NCBI GenBank assembly: GCA_944354535.1
Contig: CALVPY010000051.1
Location: 28,056 to 92,055 of the forward strand
Direction: 5' to 3'
Origin: an uncultured Clostridia bacterium
GTDB taxonomy: Bacteria; Bacillota; Clostridia; Christensenellales; Borkfalkiaceae
Length of the DNA stretch: 64,000 nt
Both the position numbers and the translations under genes were made by a program. The notes under the pieces were generated by a model, which was not told the DNA's origin, did no database searches, and saw nothing but the letters and a program-made list of their open reading frames with translations. Within the stretch, counting starts at the first letter, position 1. Each line of letters starts with the position of its first letter. Shown in pieces: positions 45,291-53,700 of the stretch.

Positions 45291-45944
45291 TTCTCGTTCA
45301 ACACGACGAAAGAGACGAAAGAGTGGTGCACGGTCAGCATCAGAGGCGCGGAAGGCGAACTCTACGAGATCACTTCGACGCCGGGGCATAAGTACTTTGT
45401 GCCTAGCAACAGGGTGCGGAAGGACAGCCGTGCGCCGGAGCACGCAAGCTATGCGGGCCTGAGCGAAAAGTGGGTCTCCGCCTGCGACTTAAAGCATGGC
45501 GATAAAGTCCTTCTTTCCGACGGCATGCTTTGCGAAGTGGAAGGCGTAACGCTGAAGCAGCTCGAAACGCCCGAAACGACTTACAACCTCGAAGTTGCCG
45601 ATTTCCATACCTACTACGTCTCCGATGCCTGTGTGTTGGTACATAATAATAAGTGTCATGAGTTGGGCAAACAGGGCGAGGAATATATTGCAAGGACGCG
45701 TGGACTTTCTAAGAATACCAATTTTTATAAAAAAACAGGTATCCCAGATTTCTTTGATAATACCAACCATATTTTAATCGAATCAAAGAATGTAGCACGG
45801 CAGAGCTTTACAGGTCAGCTACAGCGATATTTGACCTATGCTCAAAGCCATGGAATGCAAATGGAACTGTATGTGCGGCAGGGAACGAAACTAAGCAAGA
45901 ACCTGCTTGCATCGGGAATAAAAATTATGAGGTTTTCTTGGTAG
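45288..45944 (+). CDS. Orphan RHS tip cassette: partial Hint domain plus Tox-REase-like nuclease
   Basis: The frame opens inside a Hint domain (EGELYEITSTPGHKYFVPS, NLEVADFHTYYVSDACVLVHNN). The catalytic N-terminal Hint block is absent. Residues ~125-218 are a toxin tip with TGIPDFFDNTNHILIESKNV, where D and E-x-K fit a PD-(D/E)xK nuclease, then QLQRYLTYAQ and YVRQGTKLSKNLL. This pattern matches Tox-REase-7-like tips. The GTG at 45288 lacks a ribosome-binding site. It is best seen as a silent cassette that can replace the tip of the upstream RHS gene by recombination in the shared Hint region. Confidence 0.8.
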   Translation: MFSFNTTKETKEWCTVSIRGAEGELYEITSTPGHKYFVPSNRVRKDSRAPEHASYAGLSEKWVSACDLKHGDKVLLSDGMLCEVEGVTLKQLETPETTYNLEVADFHTYYVSDACVLVHNNKCHELGKQGEEYIARTRGLSKNTNFYKKTGIPDFFDNTNHILIESKNVARQSFTGQLQRYLTYAQSHGMQMELYVRQGTKLSKNLLASGIKIMRFSW

Positions 45945-45945
45945 T

Positions 45946-46725
45946 ATGGAACAGCGGGAAATAGAATATATTGCGGAACAAGAGTGGAAGCGATATCAAG
46001 AATGGCGAAAAGATCCCAAGAATGCAAAAGTAGTGAATTTTGCAGATAGGATCTACCATGATTTGAACGAACTTGGATATGACATTCAATGGGGATTTGC
46101 CATGCAACCTACGGTATTCAATGGAGATAATAGGATCTTTCCTATCTGCAAAAAATATATTGAAGAGGCGGGAGATGACCCCGAGTTGCAGGGTTGTGTC
46201 GCAATGACAGTGGGAATTTTGGGTCATAAAAAGATGCGAATCGCGACAGAATACCTGTTGAAAAAGTATCGGGAAGCATTGGCCAAGAATGCATCCTTTC
46301 ATATCCTCAACACATATGGGGATACGATTTACAAGATACGGGATGAGCGATATATCAAGGACTATATTGAACTAATCGATCCAAAAACGATCCATGTGAT
46401 GTCTTCTTTCTTCATTGATCTGTTAGGGAAGTTAAAAGTGCATGAGGTGGAGGATGTTCTGATTGCGTTGGTAGACCATCGTTCCGCTCCTGATGCATCG
46501 CAAAACTTGGAATCATATTATTTTCTTGGATATAATCTTACAGTGTCCGAATCTGCGATAAAAGCATTGGGGCTTCTGAAGTGCAAGAAAGCGATCCCTG
46601 TGATTGAGAAGTACCTGCACCCGGAGACATTGCCAGGGTTTTTCCCAAACGATAAGAGGAGGAAGTCTCATATCACAGAGTTTCGCAATCTTGCCCGTAA
46701 AACAATAGAGCGGATCAATCGTTAA
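45946..46725 (+). CDS. HEAT-repeat-like immunity protein of the orphan nuclease tip
   Basis: A 259-residue, A/T-rich and mostly helical protein that starts one base after the toxin stop. Pairs of helices with ALGLLKCKKAIPVIEKYL and VEDVLIALVDHRSAPDA are typical of HEAT/ARM-type repeats, known among immunity proteins of REase-type toxins. It has no signal peptide, as expected for protection in the cytoplasm. Two terminators follow, which isolates the toxin locus from the regulators downstream. Confidence 0.75.
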   Translation: MEQREIEYIAEQEWKRYQEWRKDPKNAKVVNFADRIYHDLNELGYDIQWGFAMQPTVFNGDNRIFPICKKYIEEAGDDPELQGCVAMTVGILGHKKMRIATEYLLKKYREALAKNASFHILNTYGDTIYKIRDERYIKDYIELIDPKTIHVMSSFFIDLLGKLKVHEVEDVLIALVDHRSAPDASQNLESYYFLGYNLTVSESAIKALGLLKCKKAIPVIEKYLHPETLPGFFPNDKRRKSHITEFRNLARKTIERINR

Positions 46726-46735
46726 GAATAAAATA

Positions 46736-46770
46736 AAAATCGGAGAAAATTTCTCCGATTTTTATTTTTT
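46736..46770 (+). terminator. Intrinsic terminator after the HEAT-like immunity gene
   Basis: AAAAATCGGAGAA / TTCTCCGATTTTT stem and a long T-run. Confidence 0.85.
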
Positions 46771-46802
46771 ACTAGTTTGTGCGACTACCTCATATAACTC
46801 AA

Positions 46803-46840
46803 AAAAACACGGTTTGTCTTATTGACAAACCGTGTTTTTT
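46803..46840. terminator. Second, bidirectional-looking terminator
   Basis: AAAAACACGGTTTGTC pairs with the complementary arm ending GACAAACCGTGTTTTT around a TTATT-type loop. Neither neighbour obviously needs it, so it may be left over from an excised or deleted gene. The remainder up to 46981 is A/T-rich with a GCCGAA / TTCGGC inverted repeat at 46908-46930. Confidence 0.75.
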
Positions 46841-46981
46841 GTAAAAAATTACCGAAATAGTGGAACAAAAGCCCTGGTTGGCGGATTGATATAGTGTAAA
46901 CATTTTGCCGAAAAAGCGGTAAATTCGGCATATCGTTTTATGATACTCTGTTTACAGAAGAAGTTCGTCGGGGGGGCATGT

Positions 46982-47401
46982 ATGCAAAAGAAAATTACTG
47001 CGCAGACAGTAATTGAATACGTTTATATGCTGTTCCGAAAACGACGGGCTTTAGACGAGGATATCAGGAGGGAGGTGAACAAACTGATCGTAAAGTGCAA
47101 TGCTCATCTGTGTTCGGAAGGAGATAAGCATCTATCCGATCGGTTAAAGGAGATCGAGACGGAAGAAGATTACGAATGCTGGATGAAAGTTTTCCAAAAG
47201 GCAAAGGAGAGCGTTTTGTTATTGCGTTCTAACGGTCAGATTTCGGAAGAACTGTTTGATGCAGTATTGCAGGGAGAGAATTATATTTACGGGTCGATGG
47301 ACAAGTTTCTTTCGCCCAGCAGATACTATGAACGGGAACGGAGGGTGTTTCACGCCGTAGTAAAATACTTGTATTATTATCGGTTGGTACTTGTAGAATA
47401 G
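46982..47401 (+). CDS. Hypothetical protein in element regulator region
   Basis: A 139-residue protein that I do not recognise. It is charged and probably mostly helical (TVIEYVYMLFRKRRALDED, RYYERERRVFHAVVKYLYYY), without signal peptide. The start is placed at ATG 46982 because the earlier in-frame ATG at 46941 overlaps a TATGAT -10-like box. A G-rich stretch precedes the start instead of a clean AGGAGG. It lies just upstream of an XRE regulator and a sigma-like gene, so it may belong to the element's control region. Confidence 0.6.
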   Translation: MQKKITAQTVIEYVYMLFRKRRALDEDIRREVNKLIVKCNAHLCSEGDKHLSDRLKEIETEEDYECWMKVFQKAKESVLLLRSNGQISEELFDAVLQGENYIYGSMDKFLSPSRYYERERRVFHAVVKYLYYYRLVLVE

Positions 47402-47493
47402 TAATTAGAGTATCTATTTCTATGGATAGCGAAGTATTATATACCGAAGTTTGCTTTGTTATATAATCAAAGTACGTTATCCGCAGGAGTGAA

Positions 47494-47832
47494 GTGATCG
47501 CTATTATGGGTATATTTGAGCATTTGGAAGAATTATGTAACGAGCGAGGCATCTCTTTTTACGAGTTGGCACAGCGTGCCGATATTACTCCTGCTGCAAT
47601 TTACAGATGGAAAGGCGGAGAAGCTGCCGTTTCCCTTCCGTCTTTGATGAAGGTGTGTGATGCGCTGGGAATCACAATAAATCAATTCTGGAACGGGATA
47701 CAGAACGATCAATTATCAGAAGAACAAAATGAATTATTGGATAGCTTTTCTAAGTTGTCACCTTCGGATAAGAAGTTTGTTTTGGAAGTGATAGATTTTA
47801 TTATAGCCAAGAATCTGGAAAAAAAGAATTGA
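47494..47832 (+). CDS. XRE-family transcriptional regulator
   Basis: A ~112-residue protein with an N-terminal Cro/CI HTH (ISFYELAQRADITPAAIYRW) and a C-terminal helical tail containing SKLSPSDKKFVLEVIDFII. The GTG at 47494 is preferred because AGGAG ends four bases before it; ATG 47506 would be 16 bases away. It resembles the short repressor-like proteins found in Firmicutes conjugative elements. It is followed after 34 bp by the sigma-like gene and may control it. Confidence 0.85.
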   Translation: MIAIMGIFEHLEELCNERGISFYELAQRADITPAAIYRWKGGEAAVSLPSLMKVCDALGITINQFWNGIQNDQLSEEQNELLDSFSKLSPSDKKFVLEVIDFIIAKNLEKKN

Positions 47833-47866
47833 GAGGTAGGTCGGTATTACAAGCGAAGAGGTGGGT

Positions 47867-48718
47867 GTGTTGATCCGCCTTGTTGCCAAGAAAGATCAAG
47901 CGGCATATGTACGCTTGGCGAACGGGATAACATTGCAACTGAAGGCAATCGGTTTTGCTATCACCGGAAACATGGAGGACGCGAAGGATGTCGTTCAGGA
48001 GACGTTATTAACGATAGCAACAAAAGCATATCAATTTAGGGATGGACAGAATGGTTGGGGCTGGGTGAGGAAAATAGCAATCAACTATTCGCGTAAGATT
48101 TATAATCGGAATAAAAAATCTCATTGTTCCTTGGACAGTGAAGATTTATGGGATGAGTTTGAGGAAGATAGAATATTTGAATGTGTATTGGTTCACGAGA
48201 TCTTCCAAACTTTGACGCATGAAGAACAAGTTCTTCTTATGATGAAATTTTGGTTTGAAATGCCATATCGGGAAATAGCATCATGTTTACATCCCCAAGA
48301 GATTTTATCAGTACAAGATTATAATATAAATAATGGGACAAGTTTTCTAAATCTCGACGACCATAGTGACATAATATCAATCGCCTACACTAGTTGGCGG
48401 TTTGAGGAAGATGATAGCTTAGCTTATATAATATCCAACATATCGATTCGGTCGGAAACAAGTTATAGTGAGATCAGATATTATATTAAAGAGGTTGCGC
48501 AAGAGCTATCGGTTTTCAAACAATATGAATTAGCGGATGAGAATATTGCGATTGGCGGAATAGAAGTCAGCTTTGCATCGGAGATAATCAATCAGGTCAT
48601 ATACCATGTGGACGCGAAGTTTATCTATGAGGAAGTTTACTACTATCTGACGATTGATTCAACGGATGAAAATTGTCTGGAAAATACCGTAAGGTTGTTA
48701 CTTGAGTCTGCAAAGTAA
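47867..48718 (+). CDS. ECF sigma factor fused in frame to an anti-sigma-like C-terminal tail
   Basis: Residues 1-~140 are an ECF sigma factor: region 2 has GNMEDAKDVVQETLLTIATKA and WVRKIAINYSRKIYNRN, and region 4 begins THEEQVLLMMKFWFEMPYREIAS. Region 4 stops before its recognition helix, at CLHPQEIL. The remaining ~140 residues are beta-rich and Tyr-rich (FIYEEVYYYLTIDSTDENC), resembling extracellular parts of DUF4367-type anti-sigma/lipoproteins, but with no membrane helix. An in-frame deletion joining neighbouring sigma and anti-sigma genes is the simplest explanation. GTG 47867 is chosen because AGAGG lies six bases upstream. DNA recognition at -35 is probably lost. Confidence 0.7.
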   Translation: MLIRLVAKKDQAAYVRLANGITLQLKAIGFAITGNMEDAKDVVQETLLTIATKAYQFRDGQNGWGWVRKIAINYSRKIYNRNKKSHCSLDSEDLWDEFEEDRIFECVLVHEIFQTLTHEEQVLLMMKFWFEMPYREIASCLHPQEILSVQDYNINNGTSFLNLDDHSDIISIAYTSWRFEEDDSLAYIISNISIRSETSYSEIRYYIKEVAQELSVFKQYELADENIAIGGIEVSFASEIINQVIYHVDAKFIYEEVYYYLTIDSTDENCLENTVRLLLESAK

Positions 48719-48721
48719 ACG

Positions 48722-48748
48722 AAAGGGGTGCCTGTGGCACCTCTTTTT
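48722..48748 (+). terminator. Intrinsic terminator after the sigma fusion gene
   Basis: AGGGGTGCC / GGCACCTCT stem with a TGT loop and a T-run. Another A/T-rich hairpin (GCGGC / GCCGC, 48814-48841) lies further on. The remainder of 48749-48861 shows no gene. Confidence 0.75.
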
Positions 48749-48861
48749 CTGTAAAATAAAAATTATAACACAAGATATATGACAGACGTGCGCCGGTATA
48801 TAAAAGATTTTTGCGGCTTGAAAAAATAATTTTTTGCCGCGGAAAAATTGCCTTTTTTCTC

Positions 48862-48890
48862 TTGACTTTTCCCGATGAGGGTGATAAGAT
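48862..48890 (+). promoter_or_regulatory. Predicted promoter of the small zinc-ribbon gene
   Basis: TTGACT (48862-48867), 17-bp spacer and TAAGAT (48885-48890), about 95 nt upstream of the start codon. Confidence 0.55.
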
Positions 48891-48987
48891 AGAAATATAA
48901 ACAAACGTTCGCATTTGAATGGTTGCTTGTGAGATCGGTATCCCCGTTGCCGTCTCGACATGATCTTTGCTTTGGAGGTGATCGAAT

Positions 48988-49158
48988 TTGTGTAAACGAA
49001 TGGTGTTAAAGTGTCCGTTCTGCGGCGCGACGCTATTGAAGGTAAGTATTTGCAAAGAGGTTGAGATCGAGTGCAGGGAGTGCGGTGCATCGCTGCTGAT
49101 CTCGAAAGAGGAAAGCGGGTCCTGCGTGGTAAGCGCAAGACCGAGGAAGGCAGGTTAA
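48988..49158 (+). CDS. Small Com-like zinc-ribbon protein (56 residues, TTG start)
   Basis: The frame TTG 48988 to TAA 49158 encodes a 56-residue protein with two knuckles, CPFCG and CRECG, 17 residues apart and preceded by a basic MCKRMVLK segment. This fits the Com-type zinc-finger translational regulators of phages and elements. A nearly perfect GGAGGTGAT ribosome-binding site ends five bases before the TTG; an in-frame ATG at 49000 is too far from it. A promoter stands upstream. The target of regulation is unknown; a structured RNA region directly downstream is a candidate. Confidence 0.75.
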   Translation: MCKRMVLKCPFCGATLLKVSICKEVEIECRECGASLLISKEESGSCVVSARPRKAG

Positions 49159-49187
49159 TTCATAAGACAACTGAATACGTAAAAACG

Positions 49188-49246
49188 TATCACGTTCGCG
49201 GACAGAGGCAGTATAGAACCATAAGACCGAACTGCGCGGCGTGATA
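49188..49246 (+). ncRNA. Candidate structured RNA element
   Basis: Nested pairing can be read: TATCACG (49188-49194) with CGTGATA (49240-49246), CGCG (49197-49200) with CGCG (49235-49238), and CAGT (49209-49212) with ACTG (49231-49234), enclosing an 18-nt loop. Bulges separate the helices. It sits in the 311-bp gap between the zinc-ribbon gene and the next gene, upstream of two terminators, as expected for a leader or small RNA. Function is not known. Confidence 0.4.
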
Positions 49247-49291
49247 TAAGTTGTGCAGAAACAGAAGCTATCCGTAAAAAGAAGTTATCCA

Positions 49292-49348
49292 CGCCTCACA
49301 AGGATCGAACCCATATAGGGCTTTATTCTTGTGGGGCGTATTTTTTTT
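49292..49348 (+). terminator. Long-loop intrinsic terminator/attenuator
   Basis: CGCCTCACAAG (49292-49302) pairs with CTTGTGGGGCG (49328-49338) around a loop that itself contains CCCATATAGGG, followed by eight T. Confidence 0.7.
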
Positions 49349-49359
49349 GCGCCTTTTTG

Positions 49360-49400
49360 CGCCCGATCGCGGTTTGATCCGACCGCAGTCGGGCGTTTTT
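49360..49400 (+). terminator. Second intrinsic terminator in the same gap
   Basis: CGCCCGA-TC-GCGGT pairs with ACCGC-AG-TCGGGCG (one mismatch and one wobble), followed by TTTTT. Two strong terminators within 110 bp suggest a regulated entry into the downstream element genes. Confidence 0.75.
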
Positions 49401-49469
49401 CATGTTTACGGGGCGGATCCGTCCGATTGCGATTTTCAAAGAAAAATCAAAAATCGGAGGATTTCAAAC

Positions 49470-49958
49470 ATGAAATGGAACGACGGACTGGAACGTGCTC
49501 TCTTTATGAAGGAGCAGGCAAAACTTCGCAAGCAGTATCTTGCTGCGGGCATGACGGAAGAACAAATTCGTGCGCTGTATAAGTTTGATCTGAATTGGTA
49601 CAAAAACGGACGGCGTGAAGCGGTACATACGCAGCGTCTTGACATACAGTCGGGCGAAGATGAGGACATCAACAAGGACAATCCTCTCTACAAGAAGTTT
49701 TTTGAAAAACTTGCAGTAGAGGATAATCATGCCGACTATTCGAGGTTTGGCTGGATAGAGGAAATCGAAGATGAGCGGTTGAAAGCGGCTGTTGGACAAC
49801 TGACAGAAAAGGAAAGGGAGATGATAGCCATGTTGTTAGAAGGATTTAATCAGAATGAGATTGCAGCCTATTTTGGCGTAAAAAAGGCTGCTATTTCACG
49901 AAAAATCTGGAGGATAAAAAATTTCTTAAAAAATTTTCTCTTGGATGTAAACTTTTAG
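49470..49958 (+). CDS. ICE-type sigma-70-like HTH protein
   Basis: A 162-residue protein starting MKWNDGLERALFMKEQAKLR, with AAGMTEEQIRALYKFD, an N-terminal layout known from proteins of Firmicutes conjugative elements. The C-terminal 55 residues are a sigma region 4-like HTH (LTEKEREMIAMLLEGFNQNE, AAYFGVKKAAISRKIWRIKN). A region 2 is not evident, so a regulator rather than a full sigma factor is likely. A CGGAGG site ends nine bases before the ATG. It sits downstream of two terminators and upstream of two small HTH genes. Confidence 0.8.
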   Translation: MKWNDGLERALFMKEQAKLRKQYLAAGMTEEQIRALYKFDLNWYKNGRREAVHTQRLDIQSGEDEDINKDNPLYKKFFEKLAVEDNHADYSRFGWIEEIEDERLKAAVGQLTEKEREMIAMLLEGFNQNEIAAYFGVKKAAISRKIWRIKNFLKNFLLDVNF

Positions 49959-50019
49959 CCCTCATACTTGCCTACCTATTGAGGGGGAGTTGAACAAACT
50001 CACTCGAAGGAGATAAAAA

Positions 50020-50280
50020 GTGAAGCTAAATATTGCAGGGTGCCGCTCTTATATCGGGCGGGAGAAAATCAAGAACATGCAGGAACTTTCAGAAAGACTG
50101 GGGTTAAGCATTCCCGTTATCTTGTTGCTCGAACAGGGCAAGGAGATCGGATACGATGCTGTAAAGGATATTTTTAATAGCCTCGGCGAAGCGTTTGTGC
50201 GTGAAATCATAGACTTCGGGGAGGAAACGATGGATGGCTTTCAAAGCAAATACGTTCTTGTCGGAGATAAGCTGTACTGA
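50020..50280 (+). CDS. Small HTH protein of the element
   Basis: An 86-residue protein from GTG 50020 with AAGGAGAT five bases upstream. The central MQELSERLGLSIPVILLLEQG segment looks like an XRE-type HTH that lacks part of the usual core. It overlaps the next gene by 47 bp in another frame, which indicates translational coupling. No further function can be given. Confidence 0.7.
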   Translation: MKLNIAGCRSYIGREKIKNMQELSERLGLSIPVILLLEQGKEIGYDAVKDIFNSLGEAFVREIIDFGEETMDGFQSKYVLVGDKLY

Positions 50281-50734
50281 TTATTCTGACGGACTGTCGT
50301 TGAACTTCCGCGCTCTGCGTTGTTGGCTTCACCAAAAGGGGATCACGATGGGGAAGTTGGCAAAGATGCTGAAAATGCCGCGTCGTAAGCTCCGATGGAA
50401 ATTATACAAACGCAAAAAGTTCAGTAAAAAGGAAATCACATCGCTCGTTTATATTCTCGGAGCATGGTCTGCGATCAGGGTATTGTGGTTTCCATCGTTA
50501 CAAGAGAAAAGGAGGATCAGAGATGAATTGGAGGAAAGACAGATGAGTAATAAATTCGATCCCGAGAAGCCCTATGGGGGAGTGCTTTTAAGCGAGAGCA
50601 GAAGCCGCAGGATCGAAGATGAATACAGAGAAATGTACGATGGCTGGGAAGAAAGCGGGGCAATCGTAGAGCTTGCGCTCTATTCCGACGAGCTGCCGAG
50701 CAAGAAACTGCTTCGGAGGAAAGATAATGACTGA
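50234..50734 (+). CDS. Element protein with HTH-like N-terminus; possible internal start
   Basis: A 166-residue frame. The first ~90 residues hold an HTH-like segment (LHQKGITMGKLAKMLKMPRR, KFSKKEITSLVYILGAWSA). The rest is an acidic segment beginning MSNKFDPEKPYGGVLL. The latter has its own in-frame ATG (50543) with GGAGG eight bases upstream, so either one two-domain protein or an extra 63-residue product is made. It overlaps the start of the giant downstream gene by 8 bp, so translation is probably coupled to it. Confidence 0.65.
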   Translation: MAFKANTFLSEISCTDYSDGLSLNFRALRCWLHQKGITMGKLAKMLKMPRRKLRWKLYKRKKFSKKEITSLVYILGAWSAIRVLWFPSLQEKRRIRDELEERQMSNKFDPEKPYGGVLLSESRSRRIEDEYREMYDGWEESGAIVELALYSDELPSKKLLRRKDND

Positions 50735-53700
50735 AAACAGGCTTTCGGAAAGAAACGCGAAAATTGCGGAGATGCTTGAAGATGGCGAAAAGCTCAAAAA
50801 CTTCTACCGCTTTATTGCGCAAAATCCCTATATCCTTCTGCACGATGCCTGCCAGATCATCATAGAACGCCCGGACGCTGTCATCTGCAACACGATGGAC
50901 GACTGGAACGCCATGGGCAGGCGCGTCACAAAGGGCAGAAAGGGCATTCCTTACTTCGATAAAGACGGATTCAAGCAGTTCGTCTTTGACGTGCGGGATA
51001 CTCACGGCGACGACCGCTACCAGCGTGACATTCTCCCTTTGCGCGTCCTCTTGAAAGGGCTTGACGAACTGAACGGGACAAACATTTTCGATGACGGGCG
51101 CGGAGACTATCGCAAGATACATAGCGGCGTTTATCGCTTTCTCGAACACAGCGGGGAGTTGACGGGCGATGAGCAGCGCGACGCGCTTTTCACGGAAGGC
51201 ATCGCGTTCTGTCTCTACTGCAAGACGGGTTTTCCGAAAACGGCAAACATTCATCTTCAGGGACTTCCGTACTCGTACAGAGATAACGCGGCGTTCGTCA
51301 AGGAGATGTATATCCGTTCGGAGCTATTCACGCAGGAAGTCTCGGACGCTTACGAGGCGAGCCGGGCAAAGGTAGAAGTTATCGACGACACGGAAGAAGA
51401 GGTGATTACAGACGAACCGCGGATCTCGGGCGGTTCCGAACAGGAGCCGGACGAAAAGACCGAACAGGTTATATCCGTTAGTCCGTATTATCGCCGCTAT
51501 CTGGATGCACAGAAGAAAGACCCGCAGGCGATTGTGCTTATCCGCTTGGGCGATTTTTACGAGGTCATGGGCGACAATGCGCGAACAGCAGCGGAAGTGC
51601 TCGATTTGACACTTACAAGCCGTGACGTGGGTCTAACCGAACGTGTTCCGATGTGCGGCTTCCCTTATTACGTTTCTGAGATATATACGGAAAAGCTCGT
51701 GCAAAAGCACAGCGTTATCATTTTAGAGGACGGCAAGGAGCCGGTCTCTCTTGCACCCCAAAACAATGCGGCGGAAAGCGAACAGCAGCCGCCGCAGCCC
51801 GAGGACAGATCGGAAGACTTGGCACCCATCGACGAACAGTCGGAGGAAGCCGAGGAAGATGACTTTGACGAGGACACATCCGAACAGGATGAACCCGAAG
51901 AAGCGCATCAGCCTAACCCCAAGCAGGGCGAAAAGGGCATCAAAGACAGAAAGCGTAGGCAAGAGCCGCAGCTTTCCATGTTTGACCTGTTGGAGCCGCA
52001 GGAAAAGAACGAGAAGGAACAGCTCATCGAGCGTTCTTTGAAGTACGGCAGCGGCATGGAACACGGCAAGTTCCGTATCTATGACAAGTATCAAGATAAC
52101 CCGACCGTCAAGGAGTTTGTTGACTTTTTGAAACGCGAGTACGGCATCGGCGGTCATGGCGGTTGGGGCGGGGACGAGGAATGGCACGACAGCAAGGGCA
52201 TTCAGATGTCCGTCCTCGGCGAAAAGGGCGAGACGCTCGTTGAGGCGTTTTTGAAATGGCCGGAAGTCGCCGTGCGCATCGCCGAACTCATCGATGACGG
52301 CAGCTATTTTTCCGAACAGGAAAAGAAGGAGTATGCCGCATACAGCGGGCAGGCCGAGGGCGTCGATAAGAGGTTGGAAGGCGTCGTTTCCTATATCGTC
52401 GATGACGGCACCAAGAACACGAGCGAAGGCAGTTGGGTGGTCTATTTCGATGAGTTCGGCGAGGACGAGCAGTTCGTCAGAGACAATGCAGGAGAAATCG
52501 TTGGCTTACTCTCTAAGCGGGAGGAAGTCTCCGACGTCGAATTGCTGGAAAACGGCATTGACCTCACATTTTACCTCGACTATTGTTCGAACCTTGAAAT
52601 CGACGATCAGCTCGAAGAATGGGATGACGACGAGAAGGATGAGCAAAATACAGAACTTTCGTCCGTCCTCGACCAAGCAGACCTCGGCGGCGCAAAGACA
52701 AGGTTTCGGAACAATGTCGCGGCAATCAGACTTGTGAACAGGCTGTATGCGGAGAACGCAACCCCCACGGCAGAGGAAAAGAAAACGCTTGCTCGGTTTG
52801 TCGGCTGGGGCGGTCTGGCGCAGGCGTTCGATGAGAACAATGAAAGCTGGAAGAAGGAATATGATGAACTGAAAGACCTTCTTCCAAAAGAAGATTACGA
52901 CAACGCAAAATCAAGCACCTTAAACGCCTACTACACGCCCAAAGAGGTGATAGAGGGCATCTATATGGCTCTCGAACGTTTCGGTGTGAAGGGCAACAAC
53001 CGCATATTAGAGCCTGCGATGGGTACGGGTAACTTCTTCGGCTTTATGCCCAAAGGCATTGCTGATGGAAGTCGCCTGTACGGTGTGGAACTCGACAACC
53101 TCACGGGAAAGATAGCAACCAAACTCTACCCGCAGGCGAACATTCAGATCAAGGGATTTGAGGACACGACCTTCCCCAACGACAAGTTCGATATTGTCGT
53201 GGGCAATGTCCCCTTCGGCGGATACGGCGTCGCGGACAGCGATTACAACCGCTATAACTTCAAGGTTCATGACTATTTCCTCGCCAAGAGCGTGGATAAG
53301 ACGAGGCCGGGCGGCATCGTCGCCGTCATCACTTCAAAGGGCACGATGGATAAGCTCAACCCGTCGGCGCGCAGGTATGTCGCGGAGCGGGCGGAACTTC
53401 TCGGCGCGATACGTTTACCCAACAACGCCTTCAAACAGACGGCGGGCACGGAGGCCGTCGCGGATATCCTCTTTTTTCGCAAGCGTGAGGAAAGGATAGC
53501 CGACCTCTCCCACGAGCAATGGATCGGCACGGGTAAGACGGAGGAGGGGTACGAGATTAACAATTACTTTCTCTCGCACCCGCAGATGATCCTCGGAACG
53601 CTCGCGGAGGAACACGGCTTATACGGCGGGATAGACACGACGGTCAAGCCGGACGGCAGGGCCTTACAGGACGCGCTCGCCGAGGCGATAAAGAATTTGC

